In this document: piece by piece, positions 9,472 through 18,024 of the stretch | How positions within the stretch are numbered: position 1 is the stretch's first letter | How the letters are laid out: every line of letters starts with the position of its first letter | NCBI GenBank assembly: GCA_947498785.1 | Contig: CANMLS010000004.1 | Span: 124,001-188,000 of the forward strand | Direction of reading: 5' to 3' | Origin: an uncultured Aquimarina sp. | GTDB lineage: Bacteria; Bacteroidota; Bacteroidia; Flavobacteriales; Flavobacteriaceae | DNA length: 64,000 bases | Translations under genes and position numbers: made by a program | The notes under the pieces: generated by a model | Seen by the model: only the letters and a program-made list of their open reading frames with translations | The model's database searches: none | Told to the model about the DNA's origin: nothing

Positions 9472-9585
9472 TATACCCGATATACTTTAATTTTAGAATT
9501 AATGTCCATCAAAAGATGATTATCTTTTTTGGATAAATCATGTATATTATTTTGTTTCACAATCTTGTTGAGTATATCGGGTATA
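9472..9585. repeat. Perfect 15-bp inverted repeat in the lspA-DUF4097 intergenic region
   Basis: TATACCCGATATACT at 9472-9486 is repeated as its exact reverse complement at 9571-9585, 84 bases apart. A second inverted pair (CCATTTCTGA 9609-9618 / TCAGAAATGG 9654-9663) follows. No gene is visible in the 474-bp stretch 9371-9844. Could be a foldback element remnant or a transcript-end structure. Confidence 0.5.
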
Positions 9586-9844
9586 TTTATGATTAAGAGT
9601 GTTTTATGCCATTTCTGACTAAAATTCACCTTTTTTATTTGAGTATTTTTAAATCAGAAATGGTGTTAGAGATATAATAATTATAACAATAAGGTTCGAA
9701 TACCCCGAGTTGTCTATGATTATTTCTGGTATTCTCATTATTACAGTCAAGTCTTGAGGTTTTATATAAAACCATAGATATTAGAACTATCTAAGATTTT
9801 AACTATAGTAATATCAAAAATATGATAAATGATATCCAATATTT

Positions 9845-10558
9845 TTATTGTTTTCTTAGAAAAATGTTACCACTTATAGTTTTAAGATGTAATTCACTAT
9901 TTACATTTCCAAAAATCCCAGTTACTTTACTACCTACCACACGGTTTTTCCCGTGATCAAACTCCATATTTTTATCAGAGTAAATCATTCCAGAAATGGT
10001 TTCAGCTTTTAATTTTGATTTGGTCACATTGATATCGATATCTCCACTTATAGTTTTTAAATTTAAATCTCCGTTATAGTTTTTGATATCGATATCCCCA
10101 CTTATAATATCAACAATCAACGCTCCATGGTAATTCTCAGATTCAACATCTCCAGAAATGCTTTTTACTCTTAATGTTGAGTTTTTTGGAAGATAAAGAG
10201 TATAGTTGGCATCAATGTCTAAGTTGTTACAAGGATCCCAATTGTTATTACGATTAGACCCTCGCTCTTTATTCCATTTGTCAAATAAATCTCCATAGTC
10301 TGATTCGACATCAAGCACAGAGGATGTGTTTTCTATTTTCAGGTTAAAATAATCATCAAATTCACCACCGTTAACACTTACCTCTGCCTTTAAGTATATG
10401 TTATTTTTATCCCAGGTTTTTATAATAATATTATCAGCGTATTTGAATTCTACCTTAGTTAGACTGGCAGGAGTTTTAAATTCTTTTTCGATTACTTTCT
10501 GCGCATTTATTTGTAATGAAATAAGACACAATACCATAAGTTTTAATACAGTTTTCAT
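9845..10558 (-). CDS. Exported DUF4097-type beta-repeat protein (second of two)
   Basis: 237 aa with a signal peptide ending near LQINAQ. The mature protein consists of short beta repeats with the recurring core ISGD/ISGN: SISGDVES, IISGDIDI, TISGDIDIN, TISGMIYS, TISGNIFL. These are typical of the DUF4097 / head-GIN-like putative adhesin family, predicted to form a right-handed beta structure in the periplasm or on the surface. It lies 36 bases after its paralogue and is the last gene of the ECF sigma operon. Function is unknown; such proteins are commonly linked to ECF sigma/anti-sigma pairs in Bacteroidota. Confidence 0.8.
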   Translation of the reverse strand: MKTVLKLMVLCLISLQINAQKVIEKEFKTPASLTKVEFKYADNIIIKTWDKNNIYLKAEVSVNGGEFDDYFNLKIENTSSVLDVESDYGDLFDKWNKERGSNRNNNWDPCNNLDIDANYTLYLPKNSTLRVKSISGDVESENYHGALIVDIISGDIDIKNYNGDLNLKTISGDIDINVTKSKLKAETISGMIYSDKNMEFDHGKNRVVGSKVTGIFGNVNSELHLKTISGNIFLRKQ

Positions 10559-10594
10559 ATGAGTTGTTTTTTGATTAATTGATGATGACCTCTT

Positions 10595-11350
10595 TTATTT
10601 TTTTCTTAAATAAATACTTCCAGTGGATGACCTTAGTGCAATATCGACTCCTCCATTATTGATTTTAGTATTTATGATTCTTCTTCCACCGACTACTTTC
10701 ATGTTATTATTTTCAACAGGAAATTTTATATCAAAATCAGTATAAATTTCCCCCATAGATGTCTTTAATTCTAAATTGGCTGGTGTTCCTGAAGGTAAGC
10801 TTACATCGATATCTCCTGTAGCAGATATAATAGAAATGGGAGATGTCTGGCTTACTTTGTTAAATACAATATTAATCTCTCCTGTTGCAGTTTTGGCTAC
10901 AATAGGACCTGTGACATCTTTTAGTGTAATTCGACCCACGTTGGTTCTAGCTTCTATTTCTGACGAAAATCCATTAAAAAATAAGCTTCCCAGATTACTG
11001 CTCTCTGTTGTTATATGAATATCTTTAGGAAGATAAATTTCTAAAACTTTACTATGCATATTTTTTAGATTTCTAATAACAAGAGTTTCTCCATCCTTTT
11101 TGACATAAATGCCAATTCCCGTATTATCACTTCCACCAGAATAGACAGCTTTGAGTCCTTTTGCTTTTTCGGGGGTTTTTCTTCCATCCCCTTTGATCAA
11201 AAGCTCACTTTTGTCATGTGTTTTTGCTTTCACTCCGGATTCTGAAGAGATTTTTACCTTTTTTATACCTTGTAAAGACTGGATGTAATCCTGAGCTTTT
11301 AGAGTTCCTATGGTTAGAAATGCGATTGCTATAATTGCTATTTTTTTCAT
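10595..11350 (-). CDS. Exported DUF4097-type beta-repeat protein (first of two)
   Basis: 251 aa with signal peptide MKKIAIIAIAFLTIGTLKAQ. Repeats share a G-E/D/S-I core: NVGRITLKD, ATGEINIVF, ATGDIDVSL, SMGEIYTDF, STGSIYLRK. Both this and the following gene end in (I)YLRKK / FLRKQ, so they are paralogues from a tandem duplication that has diverged. Third gene of the operon sigma factor, anti-sigma-HEAT, DUF4097, DUF4097, with a 24-base gap from the anti-sigma gene. The role, as a sensor input or an envelope response product, is not known. Confidence 0.8.
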   Translation of the reverse strand: MKKIAIIAIAFLTIGTLKAQDYIQSLQGIKKVKISSESGVKAKTHDKSELLIKGDGRKTPEKAKGLKAVYSGGSDNTGIGIYVKKDGETLVIRNLKNMHSKVLEIYLPKDIHITTESSNLGSLFFNGFSSEIEARTNVGRITLKDVTGPIVAKTATGEINIVFNKVSQTSPISIISATGDIDVSLPSGTPANLELKTSMGEIYTDFDIKFPVENNNMKVVGGRRIINTKINNGGVDIALRSSTGSIYLRKK

Positions 11351-11374
11351 GATTATTTGTTTTTGATTGAAGTT

Positions 11375-12166
11375 TTAAATTAAACTGGGTAATCCAATTT
11401 TTACTTGATCTTTTACATAATTGGGTGTTTCTTCATTCTGAAGTAATTTTTCCATAGAAGGAACTGCGCGTTTTTCCTGAATGGATACTAATATTTGAAT
11501 TAATTCAATTTGCATACCTGGATCTTGTTCTATATCCAGAGCATTAATTAATGCTTTACGAACTATTTCGTTATCCGAAAATTTTGCAAGTGCTTCTGCT
11601 GCAGCTAGTCGCACATTAATATGATCGTCAAAATGCATTTTATTGATTAAAGCTTTTAAGATATCATTTCCTGGTTTTTCAAATTCCTCTGCGTAGTTCA
11701 CAGCTTGTAAACGCTTACTTGCAGACTCATTTTCGATTAAAGAAATAGTCATCGTTTGCTTCATTTGCTCTTTTTCTTTTTCTAGTACCGCCATTTCCTG
11801 TGAAAAAGATGTTGTATGCTCATTTTTTCCATAGAAATACCCAGAAATGACAAGTAGAATGGTTGCTGCAATCTGTAAAGCGATTTTCCAGAAACCTTTA
11901 TTTTTTTTGGTCATTACAACAACTTTTTGATCGTTGCTTAGTTCTTTTTCCTTTGCCAACATTTCCTCGAAATTTATTTGTAAACTTTTATCTGGAAATT
12001 GCACAGGGTCACTATCCATAGCTTCAAAAACAGTTTGAAGTTCTTGTAAAGCGGTACTACAATTTTTGCAACTTTGGAGATGTGTATCAAATTTTTGATG
12101 TGTTTCATGATCCAAATTACCATCTATATAGTCGATGAGTTGATCTTTTATGTGGTTGCAGTGCAT
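11375..12166 (-). CDS. Membrane anti-sigma factor with zinc-finger N-terminus and periplasmic HEAT repeats
   Basis: 263 aa. N-terminal zf-HC2 anti-sigma domain (1-45) with the zinc ligands His and CxxC in HQKFDTHLQSCKNCS. One transmembrane helix lies near 90-108 (IALQIAATILLVISGYF). After a short coiled stretch, residues about 160-263 form HEAT-like helical repeats (NVRLAAAEALAKFSDNEIVRKALINAL). It should hold the ECF sigma factor encoded 6 bases upstream at the membrane and release it on a periplasmic signal perceived through the HEAT part. The signal is unknown; a helical-repeat sensor is unusual compared with most anti-sigma C-termini. Confidence 0.85.
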   Translation of the reverse strand: MHCNHIKDQLIDYIDGNLDHETHQKFDTHLQSCKNCSTALQELQTVFEAMDSDPVQFPDKSLQINFEEMLAKEKELSNDQKVVVMTKKNKGFWKIALQIAATILLVISGYFYGKNEHTTSFSQEMAVLEKEKEQMKQTMTISLIENESASKRLQAVNYAEEFEKPGNDILKALINKMHFDDHINVRLAAAEALAKFSDNEIVRKALINALDIEQDPGMQIELIQILVSIQEKRAVPSMEKLLQNEETPNYVKDQVKIGLPSLI

Positions 12167-12172
12167 AACTTT

Positions 12173-12706
12173 CTATGTGTTTTGTAAATAATGACCTTTT
12201 AACTTATGAATGGCTCGATGTATTTTGGTTTTAACCGCTCCTGGTGTCGAACCTGTAATCTCAGCAATCTCTTGGTATTTGATGCCTTGATATCTATTCA
12301 TAATCACTAATTCTTTATCAACAGTGTTTAGTTGATTTAATGCTCTATTTAATTCTTCATTAGTTTCTCGTGCGTTTATCTGATCAGGTTCTTTTTGTTC
12401 TATCTTATATTCGATAGTTTCAAATCGTTCATCTTTGTTTTTTTGACGTTGATAATAATCGACAAAGATGTTTCGAGCAATAGTAAAGATCCATGATGAA
12501 AACTTTCCCTTTTTATAAGAAGCTCGATACTTAATTGCTTTGTAAAAAACCTCTTGTGTGATATCCTGACTAACCTCTTTATCTCTTGTCATTTTAAGCA
12601 AAAAGTTGAAAATCTTAATGTGGTATCTGTCAAAAAGAATACCCATCACATCCAAGTTGCCATTGGATACCAGAATCATTAATTCTTCGTCATTTAGATT
12701 TTTCAA
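12173..12706 (-). CDS. ECF-type RNA polymerase sigma factor
   Basis: 177-aa sigma-70 family factor with region 2 (about 20-90, GILFDRYHIKIFNFLLKMT, DITQEVFYKAIKYR, SSWIFTIARN) and region 4 (about 115-170, RYQGIKYQEIAEITGSTPGA, VKTKIHRAIHKLK). No ATG is available upstream: TTG at 12706 follows a TAA by seven codons and begins the conserved KNLNDEELM, so TTG is the start. It heads a four-gene operon and is probably controlled by the membrane anti-sigma protein that follows and by autoregulation. Confidence 0.93.
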   Translation of the reverse strand: MKNLNDEELMILVSNGNLDVMGILFDRYHIKIFNFLLKMTRDKEVSQDITQEVFYKAIKYRASYKKGKFSSWIFTIARNIFVDYYQRQKNKDERFETIEYKIEQKEPDQINARETNEELNRALNQLNTVDKELVIMNRYQGIKYQEIAEITGSTPGAVKTKIHRAIHKLKGHYLQNT

Positions 12707-12737
12707 GATGTTACTCTTTTTTGGTTAGCTTCTATTA

Positions 12738-12767
12738 CTTATACCTTAGATTTTATAAAAGGTTACA
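12738..12767 (-). promoter_or_regulatory. Candidate autoregulated ECF promoter
   Basis: On the minus strand TGTAACCTTT (12758-12767) is followed after 12 bases by GGTATAAG (12738-12745), about 30 bases before the sigma-factor start. A GTAAC-type -35 element is common before ECF operons and no TAnnTTTG box is visible, so self-activation is plausible but unproven. Confidence 0.35.
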
Positions 12768-13101
12768 TGAGATATAAATTATCTTGTTATTTTTTTGATT
12801 AAGATCAAAAAAATCGTTGATATAGAGGCAAACTTTGAGGTTGTTCTAAAATTGTTGCATGATAAGTTTTAAAAGAGGCTGTAGAGGCATCTGTTGAGGA
12901 ATATCTAATTTAGATAATCATGTTTGCTAAGTTATAAGCGAGAGTGAGAGTTAAGCGGTAAGATTGTTAGAACAAATAATTATGGTAGTGATGCGTTTTG
13001 TCGAAGTAGTTTATACTTTTTTCAACTTATGTCTTTTTATCATATCACCGCTATGAGGTGCAAAAAACTTCGATTGATCAAAAAAGTTTAATCAACTTCA
13101 T
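12768..13101. other. Gene-free stretch upstream of the ECF operon
   Basis: Between the ECF promoter and the traR terminator I see no open frame with coding character, no repeat copy and no RNA fold that I can name. Confidence 0.4.
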
Positions 13102-13140
13102 TAAAAAGCCGTTTGAAAATTGTTTTCAAACGGCTTTTTA
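13102..13140 (-). terminator. Strong terminator after traR/dksA-like gene
   Basis: Perfect 18-bp stem (arms 13102-13119 and 13123-13140) with loop TTG. The stem is GC-rich in the middle (GCCGTTTG) and A/T-flanked, so it can work on both strands. It ends the ileS-traR unit 7 bases after the traR stop. Confidence 0.85.
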
Positions 13141-13147
13141 TTTGTTT

Positions 13148-13531
13148 TTAACCTTGCATATTTTTTGCTTCAATACTTAGTGTAGCATGTGGAACTAATT
13201 TTAATCGTTCAGGGTTAATTAATTTCCCTGTTACACGACAAATTCCGTAGGTTTTATTTTCAATTCGTAGTAATGCATTTTTTAAATCACGTACAAATTT
13301 CTCTTGCCTGATAGCAAGTTGTGTATTAGCTTCCTTAGACATTGTTTCACTTCCCTCTTCAAAGGCTTTAAATGTTGGAGAGGTGTCATCTGTACCATTA
13401 TTACCATCATTTTTATATGCGCTTCTTAGTAATTCCAAATCTTTTTGTGCTTTTTCTACTTTCTCAAGGATGATTTCCTTGAACATTGCCAAATTAGCGT
13501 CACTGTGCCTTACTTTGATATCTTCTGCCAT
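13148..13531 (-). CDS. TraR/DksA-family protein with degenerate zinc finger
   Basis: 127 aa, the usual partner of ileS in flavobacteria. The N-terminal coiled coil (20-95) ends in the DksA-like C-terminal segment GICRVTGKLINPERLKLVP, HATLSIEAKN. The classical four-cysteine zinc finger is absent: only one Cys (GICRVTG) remains, the other positions being Thr, Pro and Ala. Family knowledge: DksA-type proteins bind the RNA polymerase secondary channel and modulate rRNA and amino-acid gene transcription; whether this form does so is not shown. Starts 4 bases after the ileS stop. Confidence 0.85.
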   Translation of the reverse strand: MAEDIKVRHSDANLAMFKEIILEKVEKAQKDLELLRSAYKNDGNNGTDDTSPTFKAFEEGSETMSKEANTQLAIRQEKFVRDLKNALLRIENKTYGICRVTGKLINPERLKLVPHATLSIEAKNMQG

Positions 13532-13535
13532 ATTC

Positions 13536-16500
13536 TTAATGTTTTTTAATTATCAATTGAGTTGCAATGTCGTCAAACGCAATTTCTGTACCGTTTATTA
13601 CATTTGTAGCAAATTCAATTGTCTCAGTTAAGGTTTCATTTTTAATATAATTCTCATTACTAGCAATAGCTTCCTGAACTTCTTCATTTTCCTGAAAAAC
13701 AATTTCTATTTTATCAGTTACTTCCAAGCCGCTATCCTTACGAATATTCTGAATACGATTAATAAGTTCTCTTGCGATTCCCTCTTTTTTAAGCTCTGGA
13801 CTTATTGTTACATCTAGTGCAACAGTTAAAGTACCCGAGTTTGCTACCAACCAACCCTCTATATCTTGAGAACTGATTTCTACATCGTCGGTACCTAAAT
13901 TAATAATTTTATCATTAATTTCTATATCAAAACTACCAGTTTGTTCAAGAATTTTGATGGTTTCTTGGTCAAAAGATTGTATCTTACTGGAAATCAGCTT
14001 CATATCTTTTCCAAAACGAGGGCCTAATGCTTTAAAATTAGGTTTGATTTGCTTTACTAATATACCAGAAGCATCATCAATAAGCTCTATTTCTTTAACA
14101 TTGACTTCGCTTTTTACCAAATCAGCAATGTCATTTATTTCATTTTTTTCGGCTTCATTTAATATAGGAATCATGATACGCTGTAATGGTTGACGTACTT
14201 TAATCTTTTCCTTTTGACGTAAAGAAAGCACCAAAGAAGAGATAGTTTGCGCTTTTTGCATTTTTTGCTCAAGTGCTTTATCAACAAAAGTTTCATCATA
14301 TACAGGGAAATGAGCCAAGTGAACACTTTCTGATGTTTCTTTTTGAGTTCCTGTTATCAAATCTTTATACAATTGATCCATAAAAAACGGTGCAATTGGA
14401 GCTCCTAGCTTAGTTACGTTGAGCATACAAGTATATAATGTCTGATAGGCAGAAATTTTATCTTGTTGATAATCTCCTTTCCAATATCTCCTTCTACTCA
14501 ATCGTACAAACCAGTTACTCAGGTTTTCTTGTACAAAATCAGAAATAGCTCTTGCAGCCTTGGTAGGCTCATAATCATTGTAATATTCATCTACATTTTT
14601 GATTAATGTATGTAATTCACTTAAAATCCAGCGATCAATTTCTGGACGTTCTGCTAATGTAATATCAGCTTCGGTATATGAGAAATTATCAATATTTGCA
14701 TATAAAGTGAAGAATGAATAGGTGTTATAAAGTGTACCAAAAAATTTACGACGTACTTCTGCAATACCTTCAGAATCAAATTTTAAATTGTCCCAAGGAT
14801 TAGCATTACTAATCATATACCAACGAGTAGCATCAGGACCATAGGTCTTTAGAGTTTCAAATGGATCAACAGCATTGCCAAGTCTTTTAGACATTTTTTG
14901 ACCATTTTTATCAAGAACTAAGCCGTTAGAAACTACATTTTTATAAGCTACATCATCAAAAATCATGGTGCCGATTGCATGCAAGGTATAAAACCAACCA
15001 CGAGTTTGATCAACTCCTTCGGCTATAAAATCAGCTTTTCTTTCACCTGATTCTACCTTTTCTTTATTTTCAAAAGGATAATGCCATTGCGCATATGGCA
15101 TTGACCCAGAATCAAACCATACGTCAATTAAATCACTTTCGCGATTCATTAGTTTTCCTGATGGAGAAACTAAAGTGATTTTGTCGACAACATTTTTATG
15201 AAGATCTACTTTATCATAGTTTTCCTCACTCATATCACCAACAACAAAATCAGCAAAAATATCAGCTTCCATTACTCCTGCTTCAACAGCTTTTGCAATT
15301 TCTGTTTTCAATTGTTCTACAGAGCCGATCATAAGTTCTTCTTTACCATCATCTGTTCTCCAGATAGGTAAAGGAATCCCCCAGAAACGAGAACGAGATA
15401 GGTTCCAGTCATTCGCATTAGCCAACCAGTTACCAAACCTTCCTTCTCCAGTTGCTTTAGGTTTCCAATTGATACCAAGATTAAGTTCGTGCATACGATC
15501 TTTAAAATCAGTAACTTTTATAAACCATGAATCTAGCGGGTAGTATAATATAGGTTTATCTGTGCGCCAACAGTTAGGATAACTGTGTACGTACTTCTCT
15601 ACCTTAAAAGCTTTGTTTTCTATTTTAAGTTTGATAGCGATTTCTACATCTACCGATTTCTCTGGAGCTTTACCATCATCGTAATATTCATTTTTAACGT
15701 ATTTACCACCAAGATCTCCCATTTCCTTAATAAATCGACCTTGCAAATCGACAGTAGGAACAAGATTATCGTTTTCATCCATTACTAATAATGCAGGAAT
15801 TTCTGGGATAGCTTGTTTAGCAACAAAAGCATCGTCTGCACCAAAAGTTGGAGATGTATGTACAATACCTGTACCATCTTCGGTAGTTACAAAATCACCT
15901 GCAATTACTCTAAATGCATTTTCTGGATTATGATAAGGTTGTACATAATCTATTAATTGTTCATAACGAATATCTATAAGATCAACTCCTTTACATTCTT
16001 TTAAAATGAAATATGGGATTTTTTTATTTCCTTCTTTAAAAGTATTAACTTCTTCTTCGGTCTCTACCTGAACAAATTTTCCAGAAAATTGTTTCCCTAC
16101 TAAGTTTTTAGCAAGAATAACATTAGTAGGTTCAAAAGTATATTGATTAAATGTTTTTACAACAACATAATCAATTTTAGGTCCAACAGTTAATGCCGTA
16201 TTTGAAGGAAGTGTCCATGGAGTAGTCGTCCAAGCTAAAAAATAAATTGTTCCTTCAATATTTTTAAAAAAAGAAGGTAATGTATCTCTTTTGGTTTCGA
16301 ATTGAGCAACAACTGTGGTATCAGTTACATCCTGATAGGTTCCTGGTTGATTAAGCTCATGAGAACTTAACCCTGTACCTGCCTTAGGAGAATAGGGTTG
16401 TATTGTATATCCTTTGTATAATAAACCTTTATTATAGATTTTTGAAAGCAACCACCATACACTCTCCATGTATTTGGACTTATAGGTGATGTATGGATCT

Positions 16501-16940
16501 TCCATATCTACCCAATATCCTATTTTTTGAGTAAGGTCGTTCCAGATATCTGTATATCGCATAACGGCTTTTTTACAAGCTTCGTTATACTCTTCTATTG
16601 TGATTTTTTTACCAATATCTTCTTTGGTAATACCCAATTCTTTCTCTACTCCAAGTTCGACAGGAAGTCCGTGAGTATCCCATCCTGCTTTACGTTGTAC
16701 CTGATATCCTTTTTGTGTTTTATAACGACAAAAAATATCTTTTATAGCACGTGCCATTACATGATGAATTCCTGGTAATCCATTTGCCGAAGGAGGGCCT
16801 TCAAAAAAGACAAACGGTTCTGCTCCATCACGCTCACTAATACTTTTATCGAATATATTCTTCTGTTGCCAGAAATCTAGTATTTCGTTAGCTACTTTAG
16901 GTAGGTCAAGTCCTTTATATTCAGGAAACTTCGTGCTCAT
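13536..16940 (-). CDS. ileS: Isoleucyl-tRNA synthetase
   Basis: Class I aminoacyl-tRNA synthetase charging tRNA-Ile; 1134 aa from ATG 16940 (MSTKFPEYKGLDL). A longer frame reaches 17051, but its extra 37 residues lack family character and a -7-like box lies inside. Signatures: PPSANGLPGIHHVMARAIKD (HIGH equivalent), the editing domain around WTTTPWTLPSN, and GQKMSKRLGN (KMSKS equivalent). A long C-terminal anticodon-binding region follows. Length and motif style fit the 'eukaryote-like' type 2 group, which often has lower mupirocin sensitivity; that last point is inference. Co-transcribed with the traR-like gene. Confidence 0.97.
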   Translation of the reverse strand: MSTKFPEYKGLDLPKVANEILDFWQQKNIFDKSISERDGAEPFVFFEGPPSANGLPGIHHVMARAIKDIFCRYKTQKGYQVQRKAGWDTHGLPVELGVEKELGITKEDIGKKITIEEYNEACKKAVMRYTDIWNDLTQKIGYWVDMEDPYITYKSKYMESVWWLLSKIYNKGLLYKGYTIQPYSPKAGTGLSSHELNQPGTYQDVTDTTVVAQFETKRDTLPSFFKNIEGTIYFLAWTTTPWTLPSNTALTVGPKIDYVVVKTFNQYTFEPTNVILAKNLVGKQFSGKFVQVETEEEVNTFKEGNKKIPYFILKECKGVDLIDIRYEQLIDYVQPYHNPENAFRVIAGDFVTTEDGTGIVHTSPTFGADDAFVAKQAIPEIPALLVMDENDNLVPTVDLQGRFIKEMGDLGGKYVKNEYYDDGKAPEKSVDVEIAIKLKIENKAFKVEKYVHSYPNCWRTDKPILYYPLDSWFIKVTDFKDRMHELNLGINWKPKATGEGRFGNWLANANDWNLSRSRFWGIPLPIWRTDDGKEELMIGSVEQLKTEIAKAVEAGVMEADIFADFVVGDMSEENYDKVDLHKNVVDKITLVSPSGKLMNRESDLIDVWFDSGSMPYAQWHYPFENKEKVESGERKADFIAEGVDQTRGWFYTLHAIGTMIFDDVAYKNVVSNGLVLDKNGQKMSKRLGNAVDPFETLKTYGPDATRWYMISNANPWDNLKFDSEGIAEVRRKFFGTLYNTYSFFTLYANIDNFSYTEADITLAERPEIDRWILSELHTLIKNVDEYYNDYEPTKAARAISDFVQENLSNWFVRLSRRRYWKGDYQQDKISAYQTLYTCMLNVTKLGAPIAPFFMDQLYKDLITGTQKETSESVHLAHFPVYDETFVDKALEQKMQKAQTISSLVLSLRQKEKIKVRQPLQRIMIPILNEAEKNEINDIADLVKSEVNVKEIELIDDASGILVKQIKPNFKALGPRFGKDMKLISSKIQSFDQETIKILEQTGSFDIEINDKIINLGTDDVEISSQDIEGWLVANSGTLTVALDVTISPELKKEGIARELINRIQNIRKDSGLEVTDKIEIVFQENEEVQEAIASNENYIKNETLTETIEFATNVINGTEIAFDDIATQLIIKKH

Positions 16941-16965
16941 TTGGTCGTTCTTTCTATTAAGTCTG

Positions 16966-16973
16966 CGAAAATA
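16966..16973 (-). promoter_or_regulatory. Candidate -7 box upstream of ileS
   Basis: Minus-strand TATTTTCG, one base off TAnnTTTG, 26 bases before ATG 16940. It supports the shorter ileS start. Confidence 0.35.
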
Positions 16974-17194
16974 AGGATTTTCTGGAAAAAAGAAGCCCGA
17001 AATGGTACCGTGATATGAAATAAATGTTAGGTAAATATGATTTTTTAACAAAGCTTTTCTTTTTTTGGCAAAAAATCATTAAAAAAGCAATAGAACGATC
17101 TAAACGACTTTTAAAATGAAAAACATATTATATAAGTGTTTTAATCTCTTTTTGAAACTATTCATTAGCCATTAGATTTTAGTATTTTTACCTT

Positions 17195-17977
17195 ATGAAT
17201 AAAACTTTGCACGTAGCGCTTATACAATCTCATCTGGCATGGGAGAACCCTATACATAATCGAAAAATGTTTGCTCAGAAAATTGAAGCAATAACTCAAG
17301 ATGTAGATTTGATTATTCTTCCAGAGATGTTTACTACGGGTTTTACTATGAATGCCTCTGAAATTGCAGAGGTTATGCAAGGAGAAACAGTACAATGGTT
17401 AAAGAAATTTTCGAAAACAAAGAATTGTGCTATCGCTGGAAGTATCATTATTGAAGAAGAAGGAAAATATTATAATAGGTTTATTTTTATGATACCAGAT
17501 GGCAAATGTCGAACTTATGATAAACACCAACTTTTTACCTTGGCAAAAGAACAAGAGGTGTTTACAGCGGGTCAGGAAGAGATTATTATTGAATATAAAG
17601 GATGGAAAATTAAACCTCAAGTTTGCTATGATCTTAGATTTCCTGTTTGGGCAAGAAATACTGCGCGCTATGATATGTTATTATATGTTGCGAGCTGGCC
17701 AAAATTGCGTATTAATGCGTGGGATACATTACTTAAGGCAAGAGCTATCGAAAACATGAGTTATTGCATTGGTGTAAATAGAATTGGTTTAGATGGAAAA
17801 GGATATGAATATAATGGACATTCTGCCGTGTACGATGTTCTTGGGCATTCTGTTATAGAAGAAGAACCTATCGAAAGAGAAACCATTCTGTATGCTACTT
17901 TAGACAAATCTCATATTGAAAAAGTCAGAGGTAAATTGCCTTTTCTTGAAGACAGAGATAATTTTGAGTTATGTTAG
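17195..17977 (+). CDS. Nitrilase-family amidohydrolase (omega-amidase-like, YafV type)
   Basis: 260-aa carbon-nitrogen hydrolase. The catalytic triad is intact: Glu44 (LPEMFTTGF), Lys110 (YDKHQLF) and Cys144 (VCYDLRFPVW). The DLRFPVWAR and ASWPKLR segments match the omega-amidase branch (YafV/Nit2), which hydrolyses alpha-ketoglutaramate or alpha-ketosuccinamate made by transamination of glutamine, asparagine or in methionine salvage. The substrate is inferred from sequence style only. It is divergent from ileS and stands alone. Confidence 0.9.
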   Translation: MNKTLHVALIQSHLAWENPIHNRKMFAQKIEAITQDVDLIILPEMFTTGFTMNASEIAEVMQGETVQWLKKFSKTKNCAIAGSIIIEEEGKYYNRFIFMIPDGKCRTYDKHQLFTLAKEQEVFTAGQEEIIIEYKGWKIKPQVCYDLRFPVWARNTARYDMLLYVASWPKLRINAWDTLLKARAIENMSYCIGVNRIGLDGKGYEYNGHSAVYDVLGHSVIEEEPIERETILYATLDKSHIEKVRGKLPFLEDRDNFELC

Positions 17978-18024
17978 TTTTAGTTTGTAAACATGTCTAT
18001 ACTCTCATATTTTATGAATATTGA

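Noticed and set aside
9690..9708. GGTTCGAATACC resembling a tRNA T-arm
   Set aside because: No matching acceptor stem, anticodon arm or D-arm could be built around it.
16941..17051. Longer ileS start at 17051
   Set aside because: The extra 37 residues lack family character and include a -7-like box at 16966-16973.
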